A stretch of DNA of 64,000 nucleotides, taken from Rhodoblastus sp963704565 (GTDB lineage Bacteria > Pseudomonadota > Alphaproteobacteria > Rhizobiales > Beijerinckiaceae). The notes under the pieces are model-generated. The model was not told the DNA's origin and made no database searches. It saw only the letters and a list, made by a program, of their open reading frames with translations. Shown piece by piece: positions 47,650-57,900 of the stretch (position 1 is the stretch's first letter; every line of letters starts with the position of its first letter). The translations under genes were made by a program, and so were the position numbers. The stretch is taken from the NCBI GenBank assembly GCA_963704565.1, contig OY969917.1, forward strand, positions 3,534,001 to 3,598,000, read 5' to 3'.

Positions 47650-49758
47650 ATGACAGGCCGCGAGGACGATCATTTCCGCATCAAGCCGGGCCGGTCCCGA
47701 AGCCGGGGGCCGCGCGCCAATGTCCGCGACCTGCCCTTTCTCACCCAGGTGAAGATCGCCGCCCGCAAGGCCGGCGGCGCCGGGGGCGGCTTTGGGGGGA
47801 TAGGCCGGGAGGGAGGGGCAAGCGGCCGGTTCAACGCGCGCGGCCGGGGCGCGAAGCTCGCGGCGTCCTTCGCCCGCGACGGCGGCGGCTGGCGGCGCGA
47901 GTCTTCCGGACGCTTCCGGTCGCGCCGCGTCGTGGTCAAGGCGCGGGTGGTGAGGTTCGCCGGAAAGGGAAAGGGCGGGCGCAGCCCGATGAGGCGCGGC
48001 GTCTCGGCCGGCGCCGCGGACGCGCATCTGCGCTATCTCGAACGCGACGGGGTGACGCGCGACGGCGACAAGGGGCGCGCCTATTCGGCGCTCGAAGACG
48101 AGGCCGACGGCAAGGCCTTTCTCGACCGCAGCAGCGACGACCGCCACCAGTTCCGCTTCATCGTCGCGCCGGAGGACGCCGTCGAGCTCGGCGACCTGAA
48201 ACGCTTCACGCGCGAGCTGATGGGGCGGATGGAGCAGGATCTCGGCACACGACTCGACTGGATCGCCGTCGATCATCACAACACCGGCCACCCCCATAGC
48301 CATATCTTGGTGCGGGGCGTCCTCGACGACGGACGCATCCTCAACATCGCCGGCGATTATATCGCCCATGGCGTCCGCCATCGGGCGGGCGAGCTGATGA
48401 CGCTGGAGCTCGGGCCGCAGACCGAAATCGAATTGCAGCAGAAACTCCGCTATGAGGTCGAGGCCGAACGCCTGACCCGGCTCGATCGGATGATGCTCGC
48501 CGAGAGCCGGGAGCACGGTTTTATTGACCTGCGCCCGGATGCTGCCGAGAGCTATCCGATCCGCGCCAACCGGCTCCTACTCGTCGCCCGAGCGAAGCGG
48601 CTGGAAAGCTATGGTCTGTCCGAGGAGATCGAGCCGGGGCGCTGGACGCTCGCCGATCGGGCCGAACTCACCCTGAAAGCGATGGGGGAACGTGACGACA
48701 TCATCAGGACCATGCAGCGGGCGCTCGCCGACCATGGCCTCGCCGGGGAGCGCGGCGCGGCGCAATATGTCACCCATGGCGACCGGATCGCGCATGCCAT
48801 CGTCGGGCGCGTCCTCGACAAAGGCCTGGCCGGCGACGAGATGGGCGATCGGCTTTACTTGGTGATCGACGGCGTCGACGGGCGCACCCACCATGTCGAG
48901 ACCGGCGACGCCACCCGGCTCGATGAAGTCAAGCGCGGCCATATCGTCGCGCTCGATCCGCTACCGAACAAGGCCGATCCGCGCCCGGCCGACCTCAACA
49001 TCGCCGCCATGGCCGAGGCCAGCGGCGGAACCTATCGGCCGAGCGAGCATTTGGAGGCGGCGCGACCCGCCATCGAGCAACGACGCGGCGACCCGGACGC
49101 CTTCATCCGCTCGCATGTCCGAAGGCTGGAGGCGTTACGCCGCGCCGGCCATGTCGAGCGCGTCGACGCCGACCATTGGAAGATCCCGGCGGATTTGCCC
49201 GAGCGCGGCGTCGCCTATGACGCGCTCAGTCGGCCGAAAGACTTCGCCGTCCGCACCCTGTCGACGCTCGGCCTCGAAAGGCAAATCGGCAGCGACGGCG
49301 CGACCTGGCTCGACCGGGAGCTTGCCTCGCGCAACCGCACGGACCTCGCGAGCATCGGCTTCGGCCGGGAGGTGAGCGAGGCGCTGGAGCGCCGCCGCCA
49401 GAGCCTCGTCGACCAGGGCCAAGCGACCCGTATGGAAGACGGTTGCATCCGCGCGCCCAAGGACCTGATCGCGCGGCTCGAAGCGGCGGAAGTCGATCGC
49501 GTCGGGCGGCGGATGGCGGCGGACCGCGGCCTGCCCTTTACCCCGAGTAAACCGGGCGAAAATGTCGCCGGCGCGCTCGCCGGCTCGGTCAATCTCGTCA
49601 GCGGGCGCTTCGCCATGATCGAGGACGGTCTCGGCTTCCAGCTCGTGCCGTGGCAGCCGGTTCTCGAAAAGCAGATCGGCAGGCACATCTCCGGCGTCGC
49701 CCGAGATGACGGCGGCGTCGAATGGAGTTTTGGCCGGAAGCGAGGTCTGGGTTTGTGA
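47650..49758 (+). CDS. VirD2-like relaxase (DUF3363-type, MobP-like)
   Basis: 702 residues. An Arg/Gly-rich N-terminus (about 1-115) precedes the relaxase domain. The metal-binding histidines are in HHNTGHPHSHILVRG near residues 213-227, and the candidate catalytic tyrosine lies upstream in AHLRYLERDGV (about residue 121). The C-terminal half matches the DUF3363 region (YVTHGDRIAHAIVGRVLDKG, FAMIEDGLGFQLVPW). It nicks plasmid or element DNA at oriT for conjugative transfer. No type IV secretion genes are in the window. Confidence 0.85.
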   Translation: MTGREDDHFRIKPGRSRSRGPRANVRDLPFLTQVKIAARKAGGAGGGFGGIGREGGASGRFNARGRGAKLAASFARDGGGWRRESSGRFRSRRVVVKARVVRFAGKGKGGRSPMRRGVSAGAADAHLRYLERDGVTRDGDKGRAYSALEDEADGKAFLDRSSDDRHQFRFIVAPEDAVELGDLKRFTRELMGRMEQDLGTRLDWIAVDHHNTGHPHSHILVRGVLDDGRILNIAGDYIAHGVRHRAGELMTLELGPQTEIELQQKLRYEVEAERLTRLDRMMLAESREHGFIDLRPDAAESYPIRANRLLLVARAKRLESYGLSEEIEPGRWTLADRAELTLKAMGERDDIIRTMQRALADHGLAGERGAAQYVTHGDRIAHAIVGRVLDKGLAGDEMGDRLYLVIDGVDGRTHHVETGDATRLDEVKRGHIVALDPLPNKADPRPADLNIAAMAEASGGTYRPSEHLEAARPAIEQRRGDPDAFIRSHVRRLEALRRAGHVERVDADHWKIPADLPERGVAYDALSRPKDFAVRTLSTLGLERQIGSDGATWLDRELASRNRTDLASIGFGREVSEALERRRQSLVDQGQATRMEDGCIRAPKDLIARLEAAEVDRVGRRMAADRGLPFTPSKPGENVAGALAGSVNLVSGRFAMIEDGLGFQLVPWQPVLEKQIGRHISGVARDDGGVEWSFGRKRGLGL

Positions 49759-49853
49759 GGCGGCGCTAAACTTCTTTGCGCGTCGTAGGCAGGCGCATTG
49801 TGGCGCGTTCATAGGCCATTCTTGTTTCCGAGCGCTCGCGCGATCCTGTCGCC

Positions 49854-50072
49854 ATGTCCCGACCGCGCGCCCTTCGCCGCAAATCTCGCCGCGATCGCTG
49901 CGACCATCCAAAATCTTCGCCCCGCGTCGGCGGGCGCGCGGAGGACGATGGCGCGGCCTGGGTCGTCGTCGACGACTGGCCGGAAATCCCACCGGTGACG
50001 CGCGCCGAGATCGACGTGATCGAGACCTGGTTCGCCGACCTGCTCGACGAAATTCTCAGCTCACGCCGTTGA
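49854..50072 (+). CDS. Small hypothetical protein between relaxase and integrase
   Basis: 72 residues. A basic Arg-rich N-terminus is followed by an acidic half WVVVDDWPEIPPVTRAEIDV and IETWFADLLDEIL. The second half looks protein-like rather than random, but no family is assigned. The remainder of the 49759-50272 spacer holds nothing else supported. Confidence 0.45.
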   Translation: MSRPRALRRKSRRDRCDHPKSSPRVGGRAEDDGAAWVVVDDWPEIPPVTRAEIDVIETWFADLLDEILSSRR

Positions 50073-50272
50073 GTTGCCACGAGTTCATGTTCGGGACGCG
50101 CCCGGAAGGCGCAGTTTCGGGCGCGCCCGCTTCGCCGCCAATGGATTTTCTCCCACCCAGACCGAGCAAGGCCGTATGCAAACGGCGCGGCGCAGCCTAG
50201 AATCAGGGCGTTTGACGGTTCTTCGGCTCAGTCGCAACGCCGATGACTCCCGAAAAAATATGAGGTCGCGCG

Positions 50273-52108
50273 ATGAATGTCGAAGCTCGCATCCGCAAAG
50301 ACAATGCGCCGCAGGACGCGGCGACGCGGGCGTGCCTTTATCTGCGTGTTTCGACCGGACGTCAGGCGGAGAGCGACCTCTCCATTCCCGACCAGCGCCG
50401 CCAGCTTACCGAATGGAGCCAGGCGCGAGGCTGGAAGGTTGCTGCGGAATACGCCGATCTCGGCGAAACCGCCACCGACGACAACCGCGCCGAATTCCAG
50501 CGCATGATCGAGCGCGCCTGCGACGACGACCAGCCCTTCGACGTCATCGTCGTCCATTCCTTCAGCCGTTTCTTTCGCGACGCCTTCGGCCTCGAAATGT
50601 ATGTCCGCAGGCTGGCCAAACATGGCGTGCGGCTCATCTCGATCACCCAGGAGCTGGGCGACGATCCCGCGCAGGTGATGATGCGCCAGATCATCGCGCT
50701 GTTCGACGAATACCAATCGCGCGAAAACGCCAAACACGTGCTGCGCGCCATGAAGGAGAACGCCCGCCAGGGTTTTTACAACGGCTCGCCGTTTCCTCTC
50801 GGCTATAAGGTCGAGGAAGTGGAAAAGCGCGGCGCCCGCGTCAAGAAAAGGCTCGCCGTCGATCCGGTCGAGGCCGAGACGGTCAAGACGATGTTCAGGC
50901 TCTGCCGCCTCGGCGACGGCAAATCCGGGCCGATCGGCGTCAAGCAGATCGCCTCCTGGCTCAACGCGCGCGGCTATCGCAGCCGCACCGGCGGATTGTT
51001 CGGCGTCGGCGCGGTGCATAAGATCCTGACCAATACGGTCTATGTCGGCCAATGGGTCTTCAACAAGCGCTGCGCCAAAACCTTCAAGGAGAAGCCGGCG
51101 AGCGAGCATATCGTCGTCGACGTGCCGCCGATCATCGAAAAGCAAGAATTCGAAGCGGTCCAGGCCTCCTTAAAGGCCCGCGACCCGCGCGTCGCCGCGC
51201 CGCGCGTCGTCACCGGCCCGATCCTTCTGACCGGCCTGACCGTCTGCGCTTCCTGCGGCGGCGCCATGACCCTGCGCACAGGAACGTCAAAGACCGGCGC
51301 GGTCCATAAATATTATGCGTGCTCGACCTGCGCCCGTCAGGGCAAGACCGCCTGCAAGGGCCGCTCGATTCCGATGCAGAAGCTCGACGATCTGGTGACC
51401 GAGCATCTGTCCGAGCGCCTGTTCCAGCCTGAGCGGCTGACAGCGATCCTCGCCTCGGCCGCGGCGCGGCGAACTGAGAAGGCGCTCGAAGTCGACCGCC
51501 GCGTTTCCGCGTTGCAAACGGAAGTCACCGAGACGGAAGAAAAGCTGAAGCGGCTTTACAAAATGGTCGAGGACGGCGTCACCGATCTCGACGACATTCT
51601 GAAAGACCGCCTCGCCGGCTTGAAGCTCGATCGCGACCGCGCCAAAACGGCGCTTGAGCGCATCAAGGCGCAAACCGCCGCGCCGACGGCTTTCGATTCC
51701 GAGGCAATCGAACGCTTCGGCCGCGCCATGCGGGAAAACATCGCCACCGGCGACATCCCCTTCCGCAAGGCCTATATCCAATCGGTCGTTGACCGGATTG
51801 AGGTAGACGACGGCGTGGTTCGCATCATCGGAGATAAATCGACGCTGGAACAAGCCATTGCCGGCAAAGCGATCGCCGGCGGCGGTGTTCGCAGATGTGT
51901 ACCGAAGTGGCGCTCCCTAGGGGACTCGAACCCCTGTTTTCGCCGTGAGAGGGCGACGTCCTGGACCGCTAGACGAAGGGAGCCGCAGCGGGAATCGTTC
52001 TATATCGGGGCGCGGCTTTCGCCGCAAGCCTTTCGCGACGACAAGTTGGCGCGGCCTTGCGGCGTCAATAGGCCATGCAGCAGCAGGTCGATGTGGCAGG
52101 CGACATAG
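50273..52108 (+). CDS. Large serine recombinase / integrase
   Basis: 611 residues. The resolvase catalytic domain has the nucleophile serine in CLYLRVSTGRQAE (about residue 28). The recombinase domain follows (DPVEAETVKTMFRL, QIASWLNARGYRS). A zinc-ribbon has CASCGGAM and CSTCARQGKTAC near residues 324-365, with a coiled coil after it (about 400-470). The frame reads on through the tRNA-Glu gene in antisense (WRSLGDSNPCFRRERATSW) and into the 3' end of tetR; the last ~65 residues are therefore probably fortuitous extension created by integration. Likely drove insertion at this tRNA. Confidence 0.88.
   Translation: MNVEARIRKDNAPQDAATRACLYLRVSTGRQAESDLSIPDQRRQLTEWSQARGWKVAAEYADLGETATDDNRAEFQRMIERACDDDQPFDVIVVHSFSRFFRDAFGLEMYVRRLAKHGVRLISITQELGDDPAQVMMRQIIALFDEYQSRENAKHVLRAMKENARQGFYNGSPFPLGYKVEEVEKRGARVKKRLAVDPVEAETVKTMFRLCRLGDGKSGPIGVKQIASWLNARGYRSRTGGLFGVGAVHKILTNTVYVGQWVFNKRCAKTFKEKPASEHIVVDVPPIIEKQEFEAVQASLKARDPRVAAPRVVTGPILLTGLTVCASCGGAMTLRTGTSKTGAVHKYYACSTCARQGKTACKGRSIPMQKLDDLVTEHLSERLFQPERLTAILASAAARRTEKALEVDRRVSALQTEVTETEEKLKRLYKMVEDGVTDLDDILKDRLAGLKLDRDRAKTALERIKAQTAAPTAFDSEAIERFGRAMRENIATGDIPFRKAYIQSVVDRIEVDDGVVRIIGDKSTLEQAIAGKAIAGGGVRRCVPKWRSLGDSNPCFRRERATSWTARRREPQRESFYIGARLSPQAFRDDKLARPCGVNRPCSSRSMWQAT
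51908..51983 (-). tRNA. tRNA-Glu (anticodon CTC)
   Basis: 76 nt including CCA. Acceptor GCTCCCT/AGGGAGC, D-arm with GTCTAGCGGTCCAGGAC, anticodon loop CCTCTCA giving CTC, T-arm AGGGGTTCGAGTCCCCT. Its 3' end faces the serine integrase, so it is the likely attachment site. Confidence 0.95.
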
Positions 52109-52668
52109 GCGTCTTCGTCCAGCGTCAGGCTTGCGCCGAAGATCAGGCGCATCAGGCTCAGGAAAACCGAGGGCGCGATCGCGATTTCCGCGCCATGCGC
52201 GACGATTTCCGGCCGGAAGTCGCCGCGCGCCGCGCCGGCGGCGAGCAGGTCCGAGACCATGGCCATGGCCGGGGCGAAAAAATCGCGGCGATGGCGCTCG
52301 ACCAATCGCGGAAAATTCCTGCCGTCCGAGACCATCAGCCCGATCAGGGCGCGGCCGAAGCGATCGTTGGCGCAGCGGCTGTAGATATACTGGAGGAAGG
52401 CGCGCAGCCTTTCCGCGCTGCCGCCCTCGGCCGAGACCAGCATGGCGCCCGCGTCCGCCAGCATGGCCTGCGAATAATGGGAGACGGCCTCCTCGAACAG
52501 GCGCTCCTTGGTCTCGAAATAAAAATAGATCGCACCCTTGGTCACGCCGGCGCGGGCGGCGACATCCTCCATCCGCGTCGCGGCAAAACCGCGCTCGGCG
52601 AAAGCGTCGAACGCCGCTTCGAGGATTTCGCCCGGCCGCTGCGCCTTGCGGCGCGCCCGCGCTTTCAT
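52000..52668 (-). CDS. TetR-family transcriptional repressor
   Basis: 222 residues from the ATG at 52668. The N-terminal TetR helix-turn-helix spans about residues 14-60 (AFDAFAERGFAATRMEDVAA, GVTKGAIYFYFETKERL). The C-terminal ligand-binding domain begins near residue 75. It is divergent from the RND efflux operon and probably represses both through the palindrome at 52696. The 3' end is overlapped by the antisense extension of the integrase frame. Confidence 0.9.
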   Translation of the reverse strand: MKARARRKAQRPGEILEAAFDAFAERGFAATRMEDVAARAGVTKGAIYFYFETKERLFEEAVSHYSQAMLADAGAMLVSAEGGSAERLRAFLQYIYSRCANDRFGRALIGLMVSDGRNFPRLVERHRRDFFAPAMAMVSDLLAAGAARGDFRPEIVAHGAEIAIAPSVFLSLMRLIFGASLTLDEDAYVACHIDLLLHGLLTPQGRANLSSRKACGESRAPI

Positions 52669-52695
52669 GTCGCCGCTCTCCCGACTTTCGGACTT

Positions 52696-52717
52696 ATTGA
52701 CTTCCCAGTCAGTCAAT
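52696..52717. promoter_or_regulatory. Candidate TetR operator
   Basis: Inverted repeat ATTGACT (52696-52702) and AGTCAAT (52711-52717) with 8 bases between, in the tetR/RND divergent promoter region. Matches the general TetR-family operator layout. Confidence 0.6.
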
Positions 52718-52776
52718 AATATTTCTTTCGCCAGGAATAAAGTCCAAAATTTTTCGTCGGGCCGCAAGGAGCCCTC

Positions 52777-53877
52777 ATGCCGGCCGGACCTCGCGTCATC
52801 GCCCTTTTGCTGACGGCTTTCGCGCTCGCCGCATGCGGCAAGAGCGCGACCCACGCGTCGCGCCCGCCTTTCGCGGTGGTGACGCAAAAGGCGGAGCCGC
52901 AATCCTACGACAGCCTCATCACCCTGACCGGAACCGTGCGCGCGCAGGTGCAGAGCGATTTGTCCTTCCGCATCAGCGGCCGGGTCGTCGCGCGCGACGC
53001 CGATGTCGGCCAGCATGTCGCGGCCGACGCCGTGCTGGCCCGGCTGGACCCGACCGAACAGCAGGCCGATCTCAAGGCGGCGAAAGCAGGGCTGGCGGGG
53101 GCCCAGGCGACTCAACGTCAGGCCGACGCCGCCTTCGCCCGCCAGAAAACCTTGCTCGCCAATGGCTACGCCACCCAGGCGGCGTTCGACCTGGCTCAGC
53201 GCGCGGACCGCACGGCGGCGGGCTCGCTCGACGCGGCCCAGGCGCAGGTCGCCATGGCCAAGGATTCCTTGTCCTATACCGAATTGCGCGCCGGCCATCC
53301 CGGCGTGATCACCGCGCGCAACATCGAGGTGGGGCAGGTGGCGCAGGCGGCGCAAACGGCTTTCACCCTGGCGCAGGACGGACCGCGCGACGCGGTCTTC
53401 GCCTTGTATGAATCCGCCTTCGCCCGGAAACTCAGCTCGCCCGTCATCGCGCTCGCTTTGGTCAGCGATCCGTCGGTCAAGACCTCCGGCCGGGTGCGCG
53501 AGGTCTCGCCGGTGGTGGACGTCAAGACCGGCACGGTTCAGGTCAAGGTCCAGATCGATCCCGACGGGCCGGCTCTGCCGCTCGGCGCGGCGGTGACCGG
53601 CAGCGGGCGGCTGCGCCTCGACAATGTCTTCGTCCTGCCCTGGACGGCCCTGAGCGCCAAGGACGGCAAGCCGGCGCTGTGGCTGGTCGATCCCGCCGAC
53701 GATACGGCGCATCTGCGCCCGGTGAAGATCGCGCTCTACGCCAGGGAGTGGATCGTCCTGAACGGCGGACTCAAGGCGGGGGAGAGCGTCGTGGTCGAAG
53801 GCGGCAAATTCCTGCGCGAAGGCCAGATCGTCGCCCCGCGCCAGACAGTCTCCTCGAAACAGGAGGCCGCGCCATGA
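52777..53877 (+). CDS. RND efflux periplasmic adaptor (lipoprotein), first copy
   Basis: 366 residues with a lipoprotein signal (LLTAFALAACGKS, lipidated Cys near residue 20). HlyD/AcrA-type domains follow: barrel-sandwich hybrid (DLSFRISGRVVARDADVGQHV), helical hairpin (about residues 95-150), beta-barrel and membrane-proximal domain. Links the RND pump to an outer-membrane channel. Its stop overlaps the next adaptor gene (ATGA), so this operon encodes two adaptors, a pattern of heteromeric pumps. Confidence 0.9.
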   Translation: MPAGPRVIALLLTAFALAACGKSATHASRPPFAVVTQKAEPQSYDSLITLTGTVRAQVQSDLSFRISGRVVARDADVGQHVAADAVLARLDPTEQQADLKAAKAGLAGAQATQRQADAAFARQKTLLANGYATQAAFDLAQRADRTAAGSLDAAQAQVAMAKDSLSYTELRAGHPGVITARNIEVGQVAQAAQTAFTLAQDGPRDAVFALYESAFARKLSSPVIALALVSDPSVKTSGRVREVSPVVDVKTGTVQVKVQIDPDGPALPLGAAVTGSGRLRLDNVFVLPWTALSAKDGKPALWLVDPADDTAHLRPVKIALYAREWIVLNGGLKAGESVVVEGGKFLREGQIVAPRQTVSSKQEAAP

Positions 53878-54959
53878 ACCGTCGCAGTTGTCTTGCTCCT
53901 GTCATGGTGCTGACTTTGACGGCAGTGCTCGCCGGCTGCAAGCAGGAGCGGGAGCCGCCGCCGCCGCCGCGTCCGGCCCTCACCATGCTGGTCGAGCCCA
54001 GCGCCGCCCTGGACATGGTTTTCTCAGGCGCGATTCAGCCGCAGGTGCAGACGCCGGTCGGCTTCCGCGTCGTCGGCCGCATGATTTCGCGTCCGGTCAA
54101 CGCCGGCGACCGCGTCGAGAAGGGCGAGAGTCTCGCCGCGATCGATCCGCTGTCGCTGGAAATGGCGGCGCGCGCCGCCACGGCCAATCTCGCCAGCGCC
54201 CGCGCCCAGTTCGACAACGCCGCTTCGACCGAGACTCGTCAGGCCGCGCTGCTCGAAAAGAAGACCACGTCGCAGGCCGCCTTCGACAATGCCGAGCAGG
54301 AGCGCGCGGCGGCGCGGGCCAATATGGAGCAGGCCGAGGCCAATCTCGCCAAGGCGCGCGAGCAGCTCTCCTATGCGGTGCTGAAAGCCGACTATTCGGG
54401 CGTCGTCACCGCGATCGACGCGGAAGTCGGCCAGACGGTTTCGCCGGGCCAGCCGATTCTGGCGATCGCCGAGCCGACCCGGCGCGACGCGGTGATCGAC
54501 GCGCCGGGAAATGACATCGACGCATTGCAGGTCGGCCAGACCTTCGATGTTTCCCTCCAGATCGATCCGGCGAGGACGGTCAAAGGCGCCGTGCGCGAAA
54601 TCGCGCCCGAGGCCGACGCGGTGACCCGCACCCGGCGGGTGAAGATCGCTTTGGACAATCCGCCGCAATCCTTCCGCATCGGCGCCACGATTTTCGCGCG
54701 GGCCGTGACGGGAGCCGACGACATGATCCGCATTCCAGACTCTTCCTTGCTGCGCGTGGGCGACAAGGCGCAAGTCTTCGTCGTCGATCCGTCCAGCTCG
54801 AAGGTCGAATTGCGCGATGTCGAAATCGCGCCCGATCGCACGCCTAAGCGCTGGATCGTGCGCGCCGGGCTGAAAGCCGGCGAGCGCATCGTCACGGCGG
54901 GCGTCCATCGCCTGACAGCGGGCGAGAGTGTGAGAATTTACGGGAGCGAGGCGCCGTGA
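53874..54959 (+). CDS. RND efflux periplasmic adaptor (lipoprotein), second copy
   Basis: 361 residues. Lipoprotein signal LTAVLAGCKQE with the lipidated Cys near residue 22, followed by a Pro-rich linker. Same domains as the first adaptor (VGFRVVGRMISRPVNAGDRV; hairpin about 95-155). AGGAGG ribosome-binding site is inside the first adaptor gene. Its stop overlaps the GTG start of the permease gene. Confidence 0.9.
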   Translation: MNRRSCLAPVMVLTLTAVLAGCKQEREPPPPPRPALTMLVEPSAALDMVFSGAIQPQVQTPVGFRVVGRMISRPVNAGDRVEKGESLAAIDPLSLEMAARAATANLASARAQFDNAASTETRQAALLEKKTTSQAAFDNAEQERAAARANMEQAEANLAKAREQLSYAVLKADYSGVVTAIDAEVGQTVSPGQPILAIAEPTRRDAVIDAPGNDIDALQVGQTFDVSLQIDPARTVKGAVREIAPEADAVTRTRRVKIALDNPPQSFRIGATIFARAVTGADDMIRIPDSSLLRVGDKAQVFVVDPSSSKVELRDVEIAPDRTPKRWIVRAGLKAGERIVTAGVHRLTAGESVRIYGSEAP

Positions 54960-57900
54960 GCCGGTTCAACCTTTCGGACTGGGCGCTCGATCGGCGCTCG
55001 CTCGTCTGGTATTTCATGATCGTTTTTCTGCTGGCGGGCGTCTTCTCTTACTTGAGGCTCGGCCGCGAGGAAGACCCGAATTTCACCATCAAGACCATGG
55101 TGATCCAGGCCAACTGGCCCGGCGCGACAGCCAAGGAGACGACGCTTCAGGTCACCGAGCGGATCGAGCGCAAGCTCGAAGAACTCGAATCGCTCGATTA
55201 CACCAAGTCGATCACCACCGCCGGCCAGACGACCGTCTTCGTCAATCTTCTGCCGACCACCAAGGCGCGCGACGTGCAGCCGACCTGGGTGCGCGTGCGC
55301 AACATGATCGCGGATATCAAAAGCCAGTTTCCCTCCGGCGTGCAGGGGCCGTTCTTCAACGACCGGTTCGGCGACGTGTTCGGCAATATCTACGCCTTCA
55401 CCGGCGATGGCCTGACCCTGCGTCAATTGCGCGACCAGGTCGAATTCGCGCGCTCGCAAATCCTCACCACGCCCAATGTCGGCCGCGTCGATCTCATCGG
55501 CGAGCAGGACGAAGCGATCTATCTCGAATTCTCGACCCGGCAATTGGCCGCGCTCGGCCTCGACCTGCAATCGGTGATCAACACGCTGGCGGCGCAGAAC
55601 GCGGTGACGCCCTCGGGCTTCGTGCAGGCCGGGCCGGAGCGCATCGCGATTCGCGTCAGCGGCCAGTTCTCATCCGAGGATTCGCTGCGCGCGATCAATC
55701 TGCGCGTCAACGACCGCTTCTTCCCGCTGACCGACGTCGCCACGATCCGGCGCGGCTATGTCGATCCGCCGACCAAGCTTTTCCGCTACAACGGCCAGCC
55801 GGCGATCGGGCTCGCCATCGGCATGAAACAGGGCGCCAATCTGCTCGAATTCGGCGCGGCGCTCGACAAGAAGATCGCGCTGCTCAAGAACGAACTGCCG
55901 ATCGGCGTGGATATTTATCGCGTGTCGGATCAGCCGGCGGTGGTGGACGAGGCGGTGTCCGGCTTCACCCGCAGCCTGTTCGAGGCGATCGTCATCGTGC
56001 TCGGCATCAGCTTCATCAGTCTCGGCTGGCGCGCGGGTCTTGTCGTCGCCATCGCCATTCCGCTGGTGTTGGCGATCACTTTCCTGGTCATGCGCATCTC
56101 CGACATTTCGCTCCAGCGCATTTCGCTCGGCGCGCTGATCATCGCGCTCGGCCTGCTGGTGGACGACGCCATGATCGCGGTGGAAATGATGGTGGCGCGG
56201 CTGGAGGCGGGCGACGACCTGCGCAAGGCGGCGACCCATGTCTATACCAGCACCGCCTTTCCGATGCTCACCGGCACTTTGGTGACGGTCGCGGGCTTCA
56301 TACCCGTCGGCCTCAACGACAGCGCGGCGGGCGAATTCACCTTCACTCTTTTCGTCGTCATCGCGGTGTCGCTGGTGGTCTCCTGGATCGTCGCGGTGCT
56401 GTTCACGCCGCTGCTTGGCGTCGCTTTGCTGCCGGCGACGATGAAGGGCCATCACGAGACAGGAAAGTCTTTTTTCACGCGCGGCTTCGAACGCGCGCTC
56501 GATGTCTGCATGGCGCACCGCTGGCTGACCATCGGCGCGACGCTGGGCGCCTTCGTTCTGGCTCTTGCCGGCATGGCTCTCGTCCAGCAGCAATTCTTCC
56601 CCAGCTCCGACCGTCCGGAGTTGATCGTCGACTGGAATCTGCCGCAGAACGCCTCGATCGAAGACACCAACGACCAGATGGCGCGCTTCGAGCAAGAAAT
56701 GCTTAGCCATGAGCCGGATGTCGATCACTGGTCGACTTATGTCGGCGAGGGCGCGCGGCGATTCGTTTTGTCCTTCGACGTGCAGCCGGCCAATATCGCC
56801 TTCGGACAGACAGTGATCCTGACCACAAGCATCAAAGCCCGCGACCGCCTGCGCGCAAAATATCATGACTGGCTGCGCATGCCTTTCCCGGCACGGACGC
56901 CTTCGTCCATCTGCTCGACATCGGCCCGCCGGTGGGGCGGCCGGTGCAATATCGCGTCAGCGGCCCGGACCTCGACAAGGTGCGCGACTACGCCCAGGCG
57001 CTCGGCAATATCGTGGCGAAAAACCGCCATCTCGGCGACGTGACCTTCGACTGGATGGAGCCGGCGCGCATGGTCCGCGTCAATGTGCTGCAGGACAAGG
57101 CGCGCACTTTGGGCGTGTCGTCGCAGGACATCGCCGCGACCATCGACGGCGTCGTCAATGGCGTCGAGGTCACCCAGCTGCGCGATGACATTTATCTGGT
57201 TGACGTGATCGCGCGGGCGCGCGGCCGGGAGCGCGGTTCGGTCGAGACCTTGGAGAATCTGCAACTGCCGGCGGCCAACGGCCAGTCCGTGCCCTTGGCG
57301 GCGGTCGCCAGTTTCAGCTACGGGCTGGAGCAGCCGACGATCTGGCGGCGCTCGCGCCTGCCCACCATCACCCTGAAAGTCGCGGTCACCGACGATGTCC
57401 AGCCCGCGACCGTGGTGAACGAACTGGCGCCCGATGTGAAGGCTTTCGCCGACGCCTTGCCGCAGGAATACAAGGTCGAGGTCGGCGGCGCGGTCGAGGA
57501 AAGCGCCAAGGCGCAGGGGCCGATCAACGCCGTCATGCCGCTGATGCTGTTCATCATGGCGACGATCCTGATGATTCAGTTGCAGTCCTTCAGCAAGCTG
57601 GCGCTGGTCTTCGCGGTCGCGCCGCTCGCTTTGATCGGCGTGGTGATCGCGCTGCTGTCGAGCAATTCGCCGATGGGCTTCGTCGCCACGCTCGGCGTGC
57701 TGGCGCTGATCGGCATTCTGATCCGCAATTCGGTGATCCTGATCGTGCAGATCGACACATTGCGCCAGGAGGGCGTCGCTCCTTTCGAGGCGGTGCGCGA
57801 GGCGACCCGCAACCGCATGCGGCCGATCATGCTGACGGCGGCCGCCGCGACTTTGGCGTTGATCCCGATCTCGCGCGAGATTTTCTGGGGGCCGATGGCC

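Larger units (their letters stand above)
46240..51983 (+). mobile_element. Probable remnant of an integrated mobilisable element, right end at tRNA-Glu
   Basis: Contains a hypothetical gene, a VirD2-like relaxase, a small conserved-looking ORF and a serine integrase, all rightward, ending at the 3' end of tRNA-Glu on the opposite strand. Integrase next to a tRNA 3' end is the usual layout of an integrated element. No coupling protein, VirB/Trb genes or replication gene are seen, so it could at most be mobilised by another element. The left end is not defined. Confidence 0.5.

Noticed and set aside
52669..53712. N-terminal extension of the tetR frame (570 residues in all)
   Set aside because: The extension runs antisense through the first RND adaptor gene; the TetR domain itself starts at MKARARRKAQ (52668).
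56870..56940. Programmed frameshift in the RND permease
   Set aside because: No slippery run or stimulatory structure is apparent, and RND permeases are not known to use frameshifting; a deletion or sequencing error is simpler.
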